A program made the position numbers and the translations under genes. The notes under the pieces are model-generated. The model was given only the letters and a program-made list of their open reading frames with translations, was not told the origin of the DNA and did no database searches. A stretch of DNA of 8,345 bases, taken from assembly GCA_903868455.1 (NCBI GenBank), contig CAIPVK010000119.1, positions 1 to 8,345 of the forward strand, written 5' to 3'. Positions 1 through 6,016 of the stretch are shown here, in pieces. Position 1 is the first letter of the stretch. Every line of letters begins with the position of its first letter. Origin of the DNA: an uncultured Opitutia bacterium. GTDB lineage: Bacteria; Verrucomicrobiota; Verrucomicrobiia; Opitutales; UBA953.

Positions 1-266
1 CCGTGGACCGAGGCGTCGGCGTTGAGCGCGTCGAGATGCGCCAGGAGCTCGGCCTTGGGAACGTCGGCCGGGAACACCTTGAGCGAGGCGCGCATGCCGA
101 CCTCGGCGGCCGTGCGCTCCTTCTTGGCCACGTAGGACACCGAGGCGGGGTCCTCGCCCACGCGCACGAAGGCGACGTGGGGAACGACCGGGGCCAGGGC
201 GGCGACCTCGGCCTTGACCTCGGCGAGGACCTGCTGGGCGATGGCGTTGCCGTCGATGAGGCGCAT
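1..266 (-). CDS. folD: FolD, bifunctional methylenetetrahydrofolate dehydrogenase/cyclohydrolase (5' part only)
   Basis: FolD interconverts methylenetetrahydrofolate, methenyltetrahydrofolate and 10-formyltetrahydrofolate in the cytosol, feeding purine and formyl-Met-tRNA synthesis. Only the first 88 codons are present; the gene continues past the left edge. The translation opens MRLIDGNAIAQQVLAEVKAE, the usual FolD beginning, followed by VGEDPASVSYVAKKERTAAE (residues 36-55). This holds the family's Y-x3-K catalytic pair, here Tyr45 and Lys49, equivalent to Tyr50 and Lys54 of E. coli FolD. The last codons read LNADASVH, the stretch that normally precedes GILVQLPLP. The ATG at 266 is chosen because the protein then begins exactly where family members do. 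Upstream codons in this frame are open but look unlike FolD. No Shine-Dalgarno sequence is visible before this start. The gene is divergent from the oxidase operon and functionally unrelated to it. The identity is firm; the C-terminal Rossmann half cannot be judged. Confidence 0.93.
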   Translation of the reverse strand, partial: MRLIDGNAIAQQVLAEVKAEVAALAPVVPHVAFVRVGEDPASVSYVAKKERTAAEVGMRASLKVFPADVPKAELLAHLDALNADASVH

Positions 267-561
267 GCGGCCATTAGGCGGGCGAGGTCGTCCATGGCAA
301 GGCAACTGAAAGCGGGGGCCGTCGCGGCTTTAAGCAAACCTGCGGGCGACCGCCACTTCCGCTAATGCCCCCCGGCGCCGCCCCGTCGCGACGCGCGGAG
401 GGCCCGATGGCATGCGGCCGCGCGCATCCTCGCAATCCTCACCGAGGAAACGAGGTTCGGGGTCGGGGCAAACGGACGTTTGAAATCGCGGGCGCCGCGG
501 GGGCTTTGGCGTTGAAAGCGTCCGGCCGGGCGCTAGAAGGGATGTCGCGACCCGCCCGAAC
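267..561. other. Divergent intergenic region between folD and the cco operon
   Basis: These 295 bases separate two divergently transcribed units and must hold both promoters. I found no convincing gene, RNA gene or terminator. Reading for an FNR/ANR/FixK-type box (TTGAT-N4-ATCAA), the usual oxygen control site of cbb3 operons, I found neither half-site. A short inverted repeat ATGCG-N6-CGCAT lies at 412-427, too short to interpret. Two TTGAAA hexamers occur on the + strand at 480-485 and 512-517; the second is part of the promoter candidate listed separately. On the - strand no good promoter for folD stands out; the least GC-rich patch is around 326-340. Long open frames here (for example from 365 on the + strand) give Arg/Pro/Ala-rich translations and look like GC-bias shadows. 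Confidence 0.7.
512..539 (+). promoter_or_regulatory. Weak sigma70-like promoter candidate for the cco operon
   Basis: TTGAAA at 512-517 (5 of 6 to the TTGACA consensus) is followed after 16 bases by TAGAAG at 534-539 (4 of 6 to TATAAT). It would start transcription some 15 bases before the GTG of the ccoS-like gene at 562. The position is right for the operon, but the -10 match is poor and the spacer is very GC-rich, so this is only a candidate. A second TTGAAA at 480-485 has no acceptable -10 partner. Confidence 0.28.
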
Positions 562-744
562 GTGGAAGCCCTCGCCCTCACCGTCCTCTTCTCCGCGATC
601 CTCGCCGCGCTCGCCGCGTTGGGCTTCGCCTGGGACCGCCGCAACCGCGGCGCGGACGGCCTCGAGCGCGAGTCGCTCCGCCCCTTGGAGCCCGACTCCG
701 GCCAATGCCCCGCGGACGACCGCACCCCTTCCCCCTCCCCATGA
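562..744 (+). CDS. ccoS: CcoS-like cbb3 oxidase assembly protein
   Basis: A 60-residue membrane protein with one N-terminal transmembrane helix (about residues 3-22, from LALTVLFSAILAALAALGFA). It is followed by a short cytoplasmic tail with GADGLERESLRPLEPD (about residues 30-45). CcoS/FixS proteins have the same plan: a hydrophobic N-terminal helix ending in an aromatic patch and then a signature of the type GQFDDLExPAxRxLxDD. The GADGLERESLRPLEPD stretch matches this loosely. CcoS is required for insertion of haem and copper cofactors into the cbb3 oxidase. GTG at 562 is the only usual start codon in this frame after the stop at 481-483. An AGAAGGG at 535-541 is too distant to serve as its ribosome site. 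Its TGA (742-744) overlaps the ATG of ccoNO (741) as ATGA, indicating translational coupling. CcoS is more often the last gene of ccoGHIS; here it leads the operon. The C-terminal 15 residues, rich in Pro and Ser, fall outside the family pattern. The assignment rests on length, topology, motif and context, not on strong identity. Confidence 0.62.
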   Translation: MEALALTVLFSAILAALAALGFAWDRRNRGADGLERESLRPLEPDSGQCPADDRTPSPSP

Positions 745-3050
745 GCGCCAGCACCACCGTCACCTACAACGACCGGATCGTCCGCCAGTTCACGCTGGCC
801 TCGATGATCTGGGGAGCCGTCGCCCTGCTCGCCGGCGTCCTCATCGCCCTGCAGCTGGCCTTCCCCGCCCTCAACCTCGGGCTGCCCTGGACGACCTACG
901 GCCGCCTCCGGCCGCTCCACACCAACGCCGCCATCTTCGCGTTCGTGGGCAACATGATCTTCGCGGGGATCTACTATTCCTCCCAGCGCCTGCTGCGGAC
1001 GCGCCTCGCCCTCTGCTGGCTGGGGCAGGTCCACTTCTGGGGTTGGCAGCTCATCATCCTGCTCGCGGCCATCACCCTGCCCCTCGGCCTGACCCGCGGC
1101 AAGGAGTACGCCGAGCTGATCTGGCCCATCAACCTCCTGGTGGCCGTCGTCTGGGTCATCTTCGGCGCCGTCTTCTTCGCCACGGTCGCCGCCCGGCGCG
1201 AGCGCAGCCTCTACGTGGCCATCTGGTTCTTCATCGCGACCATCATCACGGTGGCGATGCTCTACGTGGTCAACCACCTCTCCCTGCCGACCAGCCTCCT
1301 CCACAGCTACCCGATCTTCGGCGGCGTGCAGGACGCGCTCGTCCAGTGGTGGTACGGGCACAACGCCGTGGCCTTCTTCCTGACCACCCCGGTGCTCGGG
1401 ATCATGTACTACTTCATCCCCAAGGCGGCCGGCCGACCCGTCTACAGCTACCGCCTCTCGGTCATCCACTTCTGGTCCCTCATCTTCATCTACATCTGGG
1501 CGGGCCCGCACCACCTCCTCAACACCTCCCTGCCCCCCTGGCTGCAGGGCCTGGGGATGATCTTCTCCCTCATGCTCTGGGCGCCCTCCTGGGGCGGGAT
1601 GCTCAACGGCCTGCTCACCCTGCGCGGCGCGTGGGACAAGCTCCGCACCGAGCCCGTGATCAAGTTCATGGCGGCCGGCGTCACCTTCTACGGCATGTCC
1701 ACCTTCGAGGGCCCGCTGCTCTCGATCAACTCGGTCAACGCCCTCGGCCACTACACGGACTGGATCATCGGCCACGTCCATGGCGGCACCCTCGGCTGGA
1801 ACGGGTTCATGGCCGCCGGCATGTTCTACTGGCTCGTCCCCCGGCTCTGGGGCGCCAAGCTCCATAGCGAGCGCTGGGCCAACATCCACTTCTGGGTCGG
1901 GATGATCGGCATCCTCTTCTACGTCGCCTCGATGTGGGTGGCGGGCATCGGCCAGGGGCTCTCCCTCAACGAGGTGACGGCCGACGGCACCGCGGTCGCC
2001 AACACCTTCGTCGAGACGCTCAAGAACATCCTGCCCATGTACTACCTGCGCGCCCTCGGCGGCGCGCTCTACCTGGCGGGCTACGTCCTGATGCTCGCCA
2101 ATCTCTTCCTGACCATTCGCTCCGGACGGGCGGTGGACGGCACCCTCGAGGTGCGCGACGAGCCGGCCGCCCCCGCGCCCGCCCGCTTCCGGACCTTCCT
2201 CAACGCGCCCGTCCTCTACACCCTCGGCATCATCGTACTGGGTTGCGTCTGGCTGCTCGGCTCGGGCGCCTGGATGCTGGTCGGCCTGATCGGCACGCCC
2301 GCCCTCGCGCTGGCGGCCGTCGCCCACTTCGAGGTCAAGGGCTACACCTGGAATCGCTGGCACGAGGAGCTCCTCCACAACGCCCTTCCGTTCAGCGTGC
2401 TCGCGCTGCTGGCCGTCGCCATCGGCGGCGCCGTGCAGATCCTGCCCACCGTCATCCTCTACAAGGGCACGGGCGACGCGAAGGACCTCGAGGGCCGCGT
2501 GCAGGTGCCCTACCGCCCGCTCGAGCTCGCCGGCCGCGAGATCTACGTCCGCGAGGGGTGCTACAACTGCCACTCGCAGATGATCCGCACCCTCAAGCCG
2601 GACATCCTCCGCTACGGCGCCGACCTCGGCTACTCGCGCCTCGGCGAATCCGTCTATGACTTCCCCTACCAGTGGGGCTCGCGCCGCATGGGCCCGGACC
2701 TCGCCCGCGAGGGTCTGACCCGGCCCGACCTGGCCTGGCACTGGCGCCACATGATCGACCCCCGCGAGCTCGAGCCTGACTCCCTCATGCCCGCCTACCC
2801 TTGGCTGGCGACGGACCGGACGGACCGCGCCTCCCTCTACGGCAAGATCACGGCCCTCCGCACCCTCGGCGTGCCCTACAAGCCCGAGACCTCGACGCCC
2901 GCGGCCATCCAGGCCGATTACGACGCGCAGTCCAAGGAGATCGCCGCCGAGCTCGCCGTCAAGGGCATCCAGGCCGACCGCGACGCCGAGCTCGTGGCCG
3001 TGCTCGCCTATCTCCGCTCGCTGGGGCGCAACTTCGAGACCGCCAAGTGA
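741..3050 (+). CDS. ccoNO: Fused CcoN-CcoO: cbb3 cytochrome c oxidase catalytic subunit plus monohaem cytochrome c subunit
   Basis: A 769-residue inner-membrane protein that reduces O2 to water and pumps protons. Residues 1-460 are CcoN with 12 predicted helices. Visible ligands are His60 and His347 (low-spin haem b), His208, His257 and His258 (CuB), Tyr251 (the C-family residue crosslinked to a CuB histidine, in IYIWAGPHH), Glu323 in TFEGP, and His345 in IIGHVHGG (haem b3). These numbers lie within one residue of Pseudomonas CcoN. A Pro/Ala-rich linker (about 470-485) and two extra helices (about 489-508 and 510-528) follow. CcoO begins near 537 with one anchor helix (about 548-572) and a periplasmic cytochrome c domain with CYNCH (Cys607, Cys610, His611) and axial Met683 in SLMPAYPWL. 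The start at 741 is preferred over an in-frame ATG at 705, because that one adds a low-complexity MPRGRPHPFPLP and lies inside the preceding gene, whereas 741 gives ATGA coupling. No Shine-Dalgarno sequence precedes it; the leader is C-rich. All key residues are present, so it should be active. Confidence 0.97.
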   Translation: MSASTTVTYNDRIVRQFTLASMIWGAVALLAGVLIALQLAFPALNLGLPWTTYGRLRPLHTNAAIFAFVGNMIFAGIYYSSQRLLRTRLALCWLGQVHFWGWQLIILLAAITLPLGLTRGKEYAELIWPINLLVAVVWVIFGAVFFATVAARRERSLYVAIWFFIATIITVAMLYVVNHLSLPTSLLHSYPIFGGVQDALVQWWYGHNAVAFFLTTPVLGIMYYFIPKAAGRPVYSYRLSVIHFWSLIFIYIWAGPHHLLNTSLPPWLQGLGMIFSLMLWAPSWGGMLNGLLTLRGAWDKLRTEPVIKFMAAGVTFYGMSTFEGPLLSINSVNALGHYTDWIIGHVHGGTLGWNGFMAAGMFYWLVPRLWGAKLHSERWANIHFWVGMIGILFYVASMWVAGIGQGLSLNEVTADGTAVANTFVETLKNILPMYYLRALGGALYLAGYVLMLANLFLTIRSGRAVDGTLEVRDEPAAPAPARFRTFLNAPVLYTLGIIVLGCVWLLGSGAWMLVGLIGTPALALAAVAHFEVKGYTWNRWHEELLHNALPFSVLALLAVAIGGAVQILPTVILYKGTGDAKDLEGRVQVPYRPLELAGREIYVREGCYNCHSQMIRTLKPDILRYGADLGYSRLGESVYDFPYQWGSRRMGPDLAREGLTRPDLAWHWRHMIDPRELEPDSLMPAYPWLATDRTDRASLYGKITALRTLGVPYKPETSTPAAIQADYDAQSKEIAAELAVKGIQADRDAELVAVLAYLRSLGRNFETAK

Positions 3051-3053
3051 CCC

Positions 3054-3212
3054 ATGTTCCGGCGCCTCCAATGGGATGAGCTGATGCGCGACGCGCAGGT
3101 CCTGGGCCTCCTCCTCCTGGGGCTGGCCACCGTCCTGCTCATCGCCCGCCTGCTCGCCACGCCCAAGGAGGAGATCCGCCGGGTCTCCGAGCTCCCCCTC
3201 AACGACGACTGA
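3054..3212 (+). CDS. ccoQ: CcoQ-like small membrane subunit of cbb3 oxidase
   Basis: A 52-residue protein beginning MFRRLQWDELMRDAQVLG, with one transmembrane helix (about residues 16-34, rich in Leu) and a charged tail with ATPKEEIRRVSELPLNDD. It lies 3 bases after ccoNO and 11 bases before ccoP, the standard ccoQ position. CcoQ/FixQ proteins are 50-70 residues long with a single helix and are poorly conserved. Some stabilise the association of CcoP with the core complex or influence oxidase signalling. The family's short C-terminal pattern is not clearly recognisable here, so the name rests mainly on size, topology and position. The reading frame has the same strong G/C bias at third codon positions as its neighbours, supporting a real gene. 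No Shine-Dalgarno sequence is visible (TGACCC directly precedes the ATG), so translation is probably coupled to ccoNO. Confidence 0.78.
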   Translation: MFRRLQWDELMRDAQVLGLLLLGLATVLLIARLLATPKEEIRRVSELPLNDD

Positions 3213-3223
3213 CCCTTCCCGCC

Positions 3224-3808
3224 ATGGCCAAACCCGAACGCGACGACCAACCCGTCCTCCAGCCGCACACCTACGACGGCATCCAGGAATACGACCAGCG
3301 CCTCCCCAACTGGTGGCTGCTGACCCTGCATGGCTCGATCGTCTTCGCCTTCCTCTACTGGGCGTACCACTTCCAGCTCGGCATCGGGAAGCCCGACCGC
3401 GAGGTGCTGGACGCCGAGCTGTCCCAGCTCGAGGCCAAGCGCCTCGCCGCCTCGAGCAGCCTCGACGACGCCACGCTCTGGAAGCTGAGCCGCAACGCCG
3501 CCAAGGTCGCCGAGGGCAAGGCCGCCTACCAGGCCGCCTGCCTCGCCTGCCACGGCCCCGACCTCCAGGGCATCAAGGGCATCGGCCACCGGCTCTCCGA
3601 CCGCACGTGGGTGCACGCCGCGGGCCCGATGGGCGTCTACCGCGTCCTCAACGAGGGCGTGATGGTCAACGGCATCCCCACCGGCATGGTCAGCCAGAAG
3701 CACCTCGGCAACGACAAGCTCGTCGCCCTGACCGCCTTCCTGCTCTCCACGCAGGAGGAGGGCAAGTGGCAGGTCATCCCCCGCGCCGAGGAACCCTCCC
3801 AGCGCTGA
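3224..3808 (+). CDS. ccoP: CcoP, single-haem membrane-anchored cytochrome c subunit of cbb3 oxidase
   Basis: A 194-residue subunit that passes electrons from soluble cytochrome c or the bc1/alternative complex III pool towards CcoO and the catalytic core. The N-terminal FixP_N domain is clear: TYDGIQEYDQRLPNWW (residues 16-31) followed by one transmembrane helix (about 32-50, HGSIVFAFLYWAYHF). A charged helix (about 57-90) leads to one cytochrome c domain with CLACH (Cys106, Cys109, His110). The likely axial ligand is Met154 in IPTGMVSQKH, although Met147 cannot be excluded. Proteobacterial CcoP is about 300 residues long with two CxxCH haem sites; here there is only one and the protein stops soon after, so it is a monohaem form. 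There is no frameshift or remnant of a second domain before ccoG, which begins 6 bases after the stop, so the short form looks native. The start is fixed by the N-terminal match; no Shine-Dalgarno sequence is visible. Confidence 0.95.
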   Translation: MAKPERDDQPVLQPHTYDGIQEYDQRLPNWWLLTLHGSIVFAFLYWAYHFQLGIGKPDREVLDAELSQLEAKRLAASSSLDDATLWKLSRNAAKVAEGKAAYQAACLACHGPDLQGIKGIGHRLSDRTWVHAAGPMGVYRVLNEGVMVNGIPTGMVSQKHLGNDKLVALTAFLLSTQEEGKWQVIPRAEEPSQR

Positions 3809-3814
3809 CGCCCC

Positions 3815-5209
3815 ATGGCGCACGTCCCCTCCCGCGAGAGCGTCACGACCATCCGCGAGGATGGGTCCCGGCGCACCCTGCATCCGGCGGACGTCCGCGG
3901 GCAGTGGGTGCGCGCGCGACGGGCGGTGGCGTGGATGCTCATCGCCTTCTTCGCCGCCCTGCCCTGGATCGAGATCAACGGCTTCCCTGCCGTCTTCCTC
4001 GACGTCGAGCATCGGCGCTTCCACCTGCTCGGGGCCACGCTCGGCTTGGGCGACGTCTGGCTGCTCTTCTTCGCCATCACCGGCCTGGGCTTCTCCATCT
4101 ACGCCGTGACCGCCCTGCTGGGGCGCATCTGGTGCGGCTGGGCCTGCCCCCAGACCGTCTATCTCGAGCACCTCTTCCGGGTGGTCGACCGCTGGATCGA
4201 GGGCGACCATCTCGCCCGCGCCCGGCTCGACGCGACCCCCTGGCGCGACCCCCGGAAGCTCCTCCGCCGCGGCGGCCGCGCCCTGCTCTACCTCGTCCTG
4301 TGCTGGCTGGTGGCCCACGTCTTCCTCGCCTACTTCGTCTCCCTCCCCGGCCTCTACCCGATGGTCACGGGCGCCCCGACCGCGCACCCGGGCGCCTTTG
4401 TAGCGATGATGGCCACGACCGGCGTCCTGTTCTTCAACTTCTGGTGGTTCCGCGAGCAGCTCTGCCTGATCATCTGCCCCTACGGTCGACTGCAGTCCGC
4501 GCTGATCGACGACAACTCGGTCATCGTCGGGTACGACGCTAGGCGCGGCGAGCCGCGCGGCAAGGCCGCCCCGGGCGCGGCGGCCGGCGACTGCGTCGAC
4601 TGCCGCCGCTGCGTCCAGGTATGCCCCACCGGCATCGACATCCGCCAGGGCCTGCAGATGGAGTGCGTCGCCTGCACCGCCTGCATCGACGCCTGCGACG
4701 AGATCATGGCGAAGGTCCGCCGCCCGGTCGGCCTCATCCGCTACGCCTCGCTCAACGAGCTGGCCGGCGGGCGCACCCAGCTCCTCCGCCCCCGCACCGT
4801 CCTCTACGGCATCCTCCTGCTCATCGGCGCGGTGGTGGCGACGGTCTCCGCCCTCAGCGTGGAGGCGGCCGGCTTCAAGCTGACGCGCACGCCGGGCGCC
4901 GCCCTGTACGCCGCCAACGAGCGCGGAGTCAGCAACGTCTTCCGCGCCAAGATCCAGAACAAGTCCGAGTCGCCCGCCCGCTTCCGCCTCTCCGTCGCCG
5001 ACGCGCCCGTGCCGCTGACCCTGCCCAACCAGGAGGCGGGCATCGAGGTCGCCGCCCAGGCCGAGGTCGTGGTGCCCGTGGTCGTGCTGGTCCGCGCCGA
5101 GGACTACAAGGGCGAGTTTGATCTGCGCCTCGCGCTGACGGACGACTCGGGCAAGGTGCGCGTCGTCCAGAAGGCCCACTTCATCGGCCCCGGCGCCCCC
5201 TCGCGATGA
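3815..5209 (+). CDS. ccoG: CcoG (FixG/RdxA) membrane polyferredoxin, cbb3 oxidase maturation
   Basis: A 464-residue membrane iron-sulfur protein linked to cbb3 oxidase assembly; Rhodobacter CcoG has been associated with reduction of Cu(II) to Cu(I) for the copper delivery pathway. The N-terminal half has helices at about 37-52, 80-102, 156-178 and 197-212, with the family motifs GRIWCGWACPQTVYLEHLFR (Cys107, Cys111) and CLIICPYGRLQSALIDD (Cys217, Cys221). Two ferredoxin-type [4Fe-4S] clusters follow: CVDCRRCVQVCP (Cys260, 263, 266, 270) and CVACTACIDACD (Cys284, 287, 290, 294). A fifth helix (about 329-348) leads to the immunoglobulin-like FixG C-terminal domain (about 355-457), with NVFRAKIQNKSESPARFRL in its expected place. 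All cluster cysteines are present and the length is typical. The ATG at 3815 gives the expected N-terminus; the leader is GACGCCCC with no Shine-Dalgarno sequence. The TGA overlaps the next ATG (ATGA). Confidence 0.96.
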   Translation: MAHVPSRESVTTIREDGSRRTLHPADVRGQWVRARRAVAWMLIAFFAALPWIEINGFPAVFLDVEHRRFHLLGATLGLGDVWLLFFAITGLGFSIYAVTALLGRIWCGWACPQTVYLEHLFRVVDRWIEGDHLARARLDATPWRDPRKLLRRGGRALLYLVLCWLVAHVFLAYFVSLPGLYPMVTGAPTAHPGAFVAMMATTGVLFFNFWWFREQLCLIICPYGRLQSALIDDNSVIVGYDARRGEPRGKAAPGAAAGDCVDCRRCVQVCPTGIDIRQGLQMECVACTACIDACDEIMAKVRRPVGLIRYASLNELAGGRTQLLRPRTVLYGILLLIGAVVATVSALSVEAAGFKLTRTPGAALYAANERGVSNVFRAKIQNKSESPARFRLSVADAPVPLTLPNQEAGIEVAAQAEVVVPVVVLVRAEDYKGEFDLRLALTDDSGKVRVVQKAHFIGPGAPSR

Positions 5210-5358
5210 TCCGTCTCCTTCGCGAGCACCCTTGGGTCCCCTTGGCCCTGCTCTTCGCGGCCTTCCTCGGGGCCTGGGCGACCTGGCTTTGGCTTGCCTC
5301 CCGCCACACCCCCGAGAGGGTTCCCCTCGAGGATGTCCGGCATGCTCCCGCTCGTTGA
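5206..5358 (+). CDS. Small single-helix membrane protein in the ccoH position
   Basis: A 50-residue open frame, MIRLLREHPWVPLALLFAAF and onward, with one transmembrane helix (about residues 10-31) rich in Trp, Ala and Leu, then a short charged tail ending RHAPAR. It overlaps ccoG by four bases (ATGA) and overlaps the start of the next gene, so it fits the coupled chain of the operon. In many cco clusters this slot holds ccoH (fixH), an assembly factor of about 150 residues with an N-terminal helix and a periplasmic domain. The basic N-terminus and the HPW before the helix are only loosely similar to CcoH, and the periplasmic domain is absent. It could be a reduced CcoH, an unrelated small subunit, or a chance open frame, since its third-position G/C bias (about 80% by eye) is weaker than in the neighbours. 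I do not assign a gene symbol. Confidence 0.55.
   Translation: MIRLLREHPWVPLALLFAAFLGAWATWLWLASRHTPERVPLEDVRHAPAR
5329..5332 (+). promoter_or_regulatory. Ribosome binding site deciding the start of the SafE-like gene
   Basis: GAGG ends 9 bases before the ATG at 5342, the expected spacing, and directly abuts an in-frame ATG at 5333. This favours 5342 over the alternatives at 5333 and 5294. It is the only plausible Shine-Dalgarno sequence I see before any start in this window. Confidence 0.45.
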
Positions 5359-6016
5359 GACCGGCACGACCGCCCTCCTGGCCGGCCTGGCGGTCTCGCC
5401 CCATTGCGGGGCGATGTGCGCCCCCCTGAGCTGCGCCCTCGGGCCTTGGCGAGGCTCCCCGGAGGACCGGCTCGCGCATGCCAGCGCCTACCACGGGGCG
5501 CGCGTCCTCGCCTACGGGGCGTCCGGTGCCGCCGCCGGCTGGCTCGGCGGCCGCTTCGTCGGCCTCCTCGACACCCCGCTTGCGACCTACGGCCCCTGGG
5601 CGCTCGCGCTCTGGCTCCTCGCCCTCGCGTTCGGCCTCGACCACGGGCTGCCGCTGCCGCGGTGGGTGCGCGACCGGCAGGCGGCGGCCACGCGCCGCGT
5701 CCAATCCCTCGGCCCCCTCCCGGGCGGGGCCCTGCTCGGCGGCATGAGCCCGCTCCTCCCCTGCGGCCCGCTGCACGCCCTGCTCGGCATCTGTCTCCTG
5801 ACCGGCTCACCGGCCAAGGGCGTCGAGCTCGCCGTGGGGTTCGCGCTGGGGACCATCCCCCTGCTCTGGGCCTCGCAGATCGGCTACCATCGGCTCACGC
5901 TGCGCCTCGGCACGGCCGGCGCCACCCGCCTCCGGCGCGGCGCCTGCGCCCTCGCCGCCGCGGCCCTGCTGATCAAGCTAATCTGGTACCCCCCGTCCAC
6001 CGGTGTCTGCCTCTGA
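5342..6016 (+). CDS. SafE/TauE-like (DsbD_2-type) membrane protein of the cbb3 maturation cluster
   Basis: A membrane protein of 224 residues with about six hydrophobic segments (near 9-27, 52-75, 82-100, 128-152, 160-178 and 198-215). It carries two related motifs typical of the 'sulfite exporter TauE/SafE family' proteins found beside ccoI. These are VSPHCGAMCAPL (His21, Cys22, Met25, Cys26), a form of the usual HCxGMCGP, and MSPLLPCGPLHALLG (Cys141), a form of LLPCGPLYxAL. Despite the family name, proteins of this type beside P-type copper ATPases are thought to take part in copper or thiol handling during oxidase assembly; no substrate can be read from the sequence. The first motif departs from the usual form (Ala for Gly after MC). 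Start 5342 is chosen from the GAGG at 5329-5332; 5333 or 5294 would lengthen the protein by 3 or 16 residues and deepen the overlap with the preceding small gene. The 3' end overlaps ccoI by 14 bases. Confidence 0.85.
   Translation: MLPLVETGTTALLAGLAVSPHCGAMCAPLSCALGPWRGSPEDRLAHASAYHGARVLAYGASGAAAGWLGGRFVGLLDTPLATYGPWALALWLLALAFGLDHGLPLPRWVRDRQAAATRRVQSLGPLPGGALLGGMSPLLPCGPLHALLGICLLTGSPAKGVELAVGFALGTIPLLWASQIGYHRLTLRLGTAGATRLRRGACALAAAALLIKLIWYPPSTGVCL

Noticed and set aside
3..365. A 120-residue open frame on the + strand opposite folD
   Set aside because: Antisense to clear FolD sequence including the catalytic Tyr-x3-Lys motif; composition typical of a shadow.
412..427. Inverted repeat ATGCG-N6-CGCAT as an operator or terminator
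   Set aside because: Five-base arms in very GC-rich sequence are expected by chance, and there is no following T-run or known operator match.
705..740. Upstream start for ccoNO at 705
   Set aside because: It adds only a low-complexity Pro/Arg segment inside the preceding gene. The ATG at 741 gives the family N-terminus and an ATGA overlap.
365..1867. A 500-residue open frame on the + strand starting in the intergenic region
   Set aside because: Arg/Pro/His-rich out-of-frame reading of ccoNO; its first part crosses the promoter region and the ccoS-like gene.
330..3071. A 913-residue open frame on the - strand opposite ccoS and ccoNO
   Set aside because: It is antisense to a gene with all catalytic residues intact. 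Its translation is Gly/Glu/Val/Asp-rich without hydrophobic or domain pattern, as expected from the complement of a G/C-biased third codon position.
3224..3808. CcoP as a truncated pseudogene missing its second haem domain
   Set aside because: The single cytochrome domain is complete with a proper C-terminal helix (DKLVALTAFLLS), and the next gene begins immediately. No second CxxCH or domain remnant follows in any + frame.
3008..5776. A 922-residue open frame on the - strand opposite ccoQ to the SafE-like gene
   Set aside because: Same low-complexity composition, and it spans several real genes and their junctions on the other strand; a GC-bias shadow.
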